From Roseomonas sp. (GTDB taxonomy: Bacteria > Pseudomonadota > Alphaproteobacteria > Acetobacterales > Acetobacteraceae): 8,522 bases of DNA. This document shows positions 6,426 to 8,522 of the stretch, piece after piece (within the stretch, counting starts at the first letter, position 1; each line of letters begins with the position of its first letter). The position numbers and the translations under genes were made by a program. The stretch is from positions 1 to 8,522 of the forward strand of contig JADCFR010000344.1 of assembly GCA_020249415.1 (NCBI GenBank), read 5' to 3'. The notes beneath the pieces are model-generated. The model was not told where the DNA came from. It did not search any database and saw only the letters and a list, made by a program, of their open reading frames with translations.

Positions 6426-7985
6426 ATGGCTCATGTCGCGCTAGATCCGGGTTTCCGCCGACTGATTGATGAACATGCCCCTGTGCGACAGGCGGGCAGC
6501 GGCTTCACCTTTACCGAAGGGCCGATCTGGCATCCGACGGAACAATATCTGCTTTTCTCCGATATGCCGGCGGATGTGCGTCGCCGCTTGGATCGCGCCG
6601 GTGTGCGAGAGGTGGATCGGCCATCCAATAAATCAAACGGGCTTACCTATGATGCTGAGCTCAATTTGTTGATTTGTGAGCATGCAACCTCCTCCGTTGT
6701 GCGCCTCCGTCCCAATGGCACGCGAGAAGTATTGGCGAGCCATTATCAGGGGCGAGAGCTGAATTCGCCCAATGATATTTGCGTGAAATCCGATAGCGCG
6801 ATCTATTTTACCGATCCCTGGTATGGCCGCATGCCAGTCTATGGAATTGAACGACCGCGGCAGCTGGGTTGGCAAGGCGTGTTTCGTATCAGGCCAGGTG
6901 CGCGCCCAGGTGAAGATCCGCAGCTTGTCGTGGATCGCTATATCTTCAGCCAACCAAATGGCATCTGCTTTTCGCCGTGTGAGAAATGGCTTTATGTGAA
7001 TGACACGGAACAGGCGAATATCCGTGTATTCGAAGTCGCTGCCGATGGAAGCTTGCGCAATGGGCGCATCTTTGCCTCAGGTTTGCGTGACAGCCTCGCC
7101 CCTGGCTTGCCCGATGGCATGAAATGCGACACGGATGGCAATGTTTGGTGCACCGGCCCTGGTGGGATATGGGTTTATGCGCCTTCAGGCAATTTGATCG
7201 GCAAGGTTGCCATGCCGGAAATGGCGGCCAATCTGCATTGGGGTGGGCCGGATTGGCGTACGCTTTATGTCTGCGCCACAACTTCCGTCTACGCCGTGCC
7301 GGTCAAGATCGGCCCTCGTCATGAGCCTTTCATGGCATCGCGAAACACAACACGCGAAAATTCGCAACGGCAGGATGAGGGCTTGCACCTGGATGCATCG
7401 CGCTGCGCCTTGATCATTCAGGATATGCAGAATGATGTGGTGATGGATGGCGGTGCCTTCGCCTCATCTGGCAGTCCGGATCATTGCCGACAGCAAAATG
7501 CCATTCCCAATATCGCCCGGCTTGCGGCGCATTGTCGCAGTCGCGGCATTCCGGTGATCCATGTCTGGTTTGTCAGGCGCGCCGATGCCCGCGATATGAC
7601 CCTGAATGCACCGCTATTCGAAGGCTGCGTGGATGCCAATGCCATGATCGAAGGCACCTGGGGTGCTGAACCCGTGCAAGGGCTTGAAGCGCAGCCCGGT
7701 GATCACATCATCCGCAAGGCGCGCATGAGCGCCTGGGAAGGCACGTCACTTGAACGCATTCTGAAAGCCGAGGGCCGTGATTTCATCATCGAAACCGGCG
7801 CCTGGACGAATATGAGCATTGAACATACGGCCAGAACCGGTGCGGATAAGGGTTATGTCATGGTGATCCCAGAGGATGGCTGTTCCACCATGAATGCGGA
7901 TTGGCATCGCGCTTCCATTGACTATGCCATGCGCAATGTCGCGACGGTGACGACGACGGATGAGGTGATACGCGCGCTTGGCTAA
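6426..7985 (+). CDS. Fusion of SMP-30/gluconolactonase-like propeller and isochorismatase-like hydrolase
   Basis: This 519-residue protein joins two enzymes that are usually separate. Residues 1 to about 300 form an SMP-30/gluconolactonase/LRE beta-propeller with the expected metal and substrate ligands: Glu31 in FTEGPIW, Asn116 in NSPNDI, Asn178 in QPNGI and Asp230 in LPDGMK. After a polar linker (about 303-323), residues 324-519 form an isochorismatase-like cysteine hydrolase domain. It has Asp333 in IIQDMQND and Lys431 in RKARMSAW. The third triad position, normally the Cys of TxxC(V/I)xxTAR, is Ser464 in TNMSIEHTAR. The propeller half suggests lactone hydrolysis and the second half suggests amide or carbamoyl hydrolysis (compare N-carbamoylsarcosine amidase and maleamate amidohydrolase), with the serine leaving activity uncertain. 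The frame is open across the linker, with no internal ribosome site noticed. It is the last operon gene and ends in TAA. Confidence 0.9.
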   Translation: MAHVALDPGFRRLIDEHAPVRQAGSGFTFTEGPIWHPTEQYLLFSDMPADVRRRLDRAGVREVDRPSNKSNGLTYDAELNLLICEHATSSVVRLRPNGTREVLASHYQGRELNSPNDICVKSDSAIYFTDPWYGRMPVYGIERPRQLGWQGVFRIRPGARPGEDPQLVVDRYIFSQPNGICFSPCEKWLYVNDTEQANIRVFEVAADGSLRNGRIFASGLRDSLAPGLPDGMKCDTDGNVWCTGPGGIWVYAPSGNLIGKVAMPEMAANLHWGGPDWRTLYVCATTSVYAVPVKIGPRHEPFMASRNTTRENSQRQDEGLHLDASRCALIIQDMQNDVVMDGGAFASSGSPDHCRQQNAIPNIARLAAHCRSRGIPVIHVWFVRRADARDMTLNAPLFEGCVDANAMIEGTWGAEPVQGLEAQPGDHIIRKARMSAWEGTSLERILKAEGRDFIIETGAWTNMSIEHTARTGADKGYVMVIPEDGCSTMNADWHRASIDYAMRNVATVTTTDEVIRALG

Positions 7986-8059
7986 CAGATAGCGAGAAGC
8001 CAGGAAGTTTGGCCAATGCCTTCGCCACCATGGCGACGGGTGATAACGACCCAATCAGC

Positions 8060-8078
8060 AGCGCCAGAAAGGCGTTTT
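8060..8078 (+). terminator. Weak candidate intrinsic terminator after the operon
   Basis: CGCC at 8062-8065 pairs with GGCG at 8071-8074 around an AGAAA loop, can extend by one G-U and one A-T pair, and runs into TTTT at 8075-8078. The stem is short and the T-run minimal, so it may be inactive. It is the best candidate in the 186 nt between the last gene and the IS remnant. A second hairpin, TCGCCA/TGGCGA at 8022-8036, has no T-run. Nothing else convincing is visible between 7986 and 8171. Confidence 0.3.
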
Positions 8079-8171
8079 GAATGGAGGGAGGGCCGGCTCG
8101 GGCAATCTGAACAACTGGGATAAGTGTATGTCCTGCCTGAATGCAGCGTGATGCCGTGAACAGGAGATACC

Positions 8172-8297
8172 ATGAGGAGACGACCCCGCCGGAACCACAG
8201 CCCGACTTCCGAGGCCAAGGTGGCGCTTGCTGCTGTGAAGCGCGCGAAGACGCTGGCCGAACTGGCGCCCAATTCGATGTCAAGGCGGGCTTGCTGA
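8172..8297 (+). pseudogene. IS3-family transposase orfA remnant
   Basis: After AGGAG at 8162-8166, the ATG at 8172 opens a 41-codon frame starting MRRRPRRNHSP and continuing EAKVALAAVKRAKTLAELA. This is the helix-turn-helix N-terminus of IS3-family OrfA proteins, which are usually about 90-100 residues. A one-base loss near 8268-8270 then shifts the frame: the expected QFDV appears in another frame at 8270-8281, while this frame runs into TGA at 8295-8297. The C-terminal half of OrfA is absent and sequence resembling the start of OrfB follows almost at once. Confidence 0.75.
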
Positions 8298-8301
8298 GCG
8301 C

Positions 8302-8522
8302 AAAAAGATGATTGACCGTGAGCACGCCCTCCCTCTGGCGAAACAGGCCAAGGCGCTCAGCATCAGCCGGAGACGCGCTACGACGTCGCCCGCCCGGCTC
8401 CGGCGGCCGATCTTGCGCCGGTCTGGGCAATGGACATCACCTATATCCCCATGGCGTGCGGCTCCGCCTATCTTGCCGCCATCATCGATTGGTTCAGCCA
8501 GAAGGTCCTGGCCTGGAAGCTC
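8302..8522 (+). pseudogene. IS3-family transposase orfB remnant (DDE integrase) with internal deletion
   Basis: From 8302 the sequence reads [19 protein letters not shown], the typical start of this OrfB type, up to about 8370. A frame change at 8371-8372 leads to a second frame from 8373 reading [15 protein letters not shown], then [20 protein letters not shown] and [13 protein letters not shown]. The last part is the start of the rve integrase core, and Asp at 8433-8435 is the expected first catalytic Asp of the DDE triad. About 100 residues normally lying between the RPxxAADLA segment and the [10 protein letters not shown] segment are missing. The remaining DDE residues would lie beyond the window. 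It cannot encode an intact transposase. Confidence 0.78.

Larger units (their letters stand above)
8172..8522 (+). mobile_element. Degenerate IS3-family insertion sequence, left part, truncated by window end
   Basis: Pieces of both IS3-family transposase genes occur in the right order (orfA start, orfB start, then the integrase core) but are compressed into about 350 nt because internal segments are missing. The frame changes at least twice. The left boundary is probably upstream of 8172, since a leader and terminal repeat would be expected there. TGTCCTGCCTGA at 8129-8140 is a possible left end but could not be paired, because the right end lies outside the window. The element looks dead and sits 3' of the operon, where it marks a rearranged boundary. 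Confidence 0.75.

Noticed and set aside
8022..8036. Hairpin TCGCCA/TGGCGA as transcription terminator
   Set aside because: It has a clean 6-bp stem but no T-run follows, so it does not fit an intrinsic terminator.

Overview
The window reads as one co-directional catabolic operon on the + strand (about 20-7985), followed by a short non-coding stretch and a decayed insertion sequence running off the right edge. Base composition is moderately GC-rich (by eye near 60%). The protein families and the alphaproteobacterial-looking IS3-type remnant suggest an alphaproteobacterium, perhaps Rhodospirillales/Acetobacteraceae. That placement is an impression from sequence style and was not tested by a search.

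Region 1 (20-2689) encodes the molybdopterin-binding large subunit of a xanthine dehydrogenase/CO dehydrogenase-like hydroxylase. It is split into two same-frame genes: an N-terminal part of 547 aa, then after TGA and 3 nt a C-terminal part of 340 aa with its own strong Shine-Dalgarno. The two halves carry complementary pieces of one active site. The small [2Fe-2S] and FAD subunits normally found with such enzymes are not in the window and may lie upstream. Region 2 (2691-4675) encodes a MoxR/CoxD-type AAA+ ATPase and a CoxE-type VWA protein, the pair that accompanies maturation of this class of molybdenum hydroxylase. They overlap by 4 nt.

Region 3 (4672-7985) encodes three hydrolase polypeptides: a COG3618-type TIM-barrel amidohydrolase/lactonase, a metallo-beta-lactamase-fold lactonase-like hydrolase, and a fusion of an SMP-30/gluconolactonase-like beta-propeller with an isochorismatase-like (cysteine hydrolase) domain. 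In the fusion the usual nucleophilic cysteine is replaced by serine.

All seven genes are separated by -4 to +12 nt and are almost certainly co-transcribed. A reasonable inference is a pathway in which a molybdenum enzyme hydroxylates an aromatic or N-heterocyclic substrate, and lactonases and an amidase-like enzyme then open and trim the product. The substrate cannot be read from the sequence.

Region 4 (7986-8522) is 186 nt without a convincing gene, holding one weak terminator-like hairpin. After it comes an IS3-family transposase remnant with at least two internal deletions and two frame changes; its right end lies outside the window.
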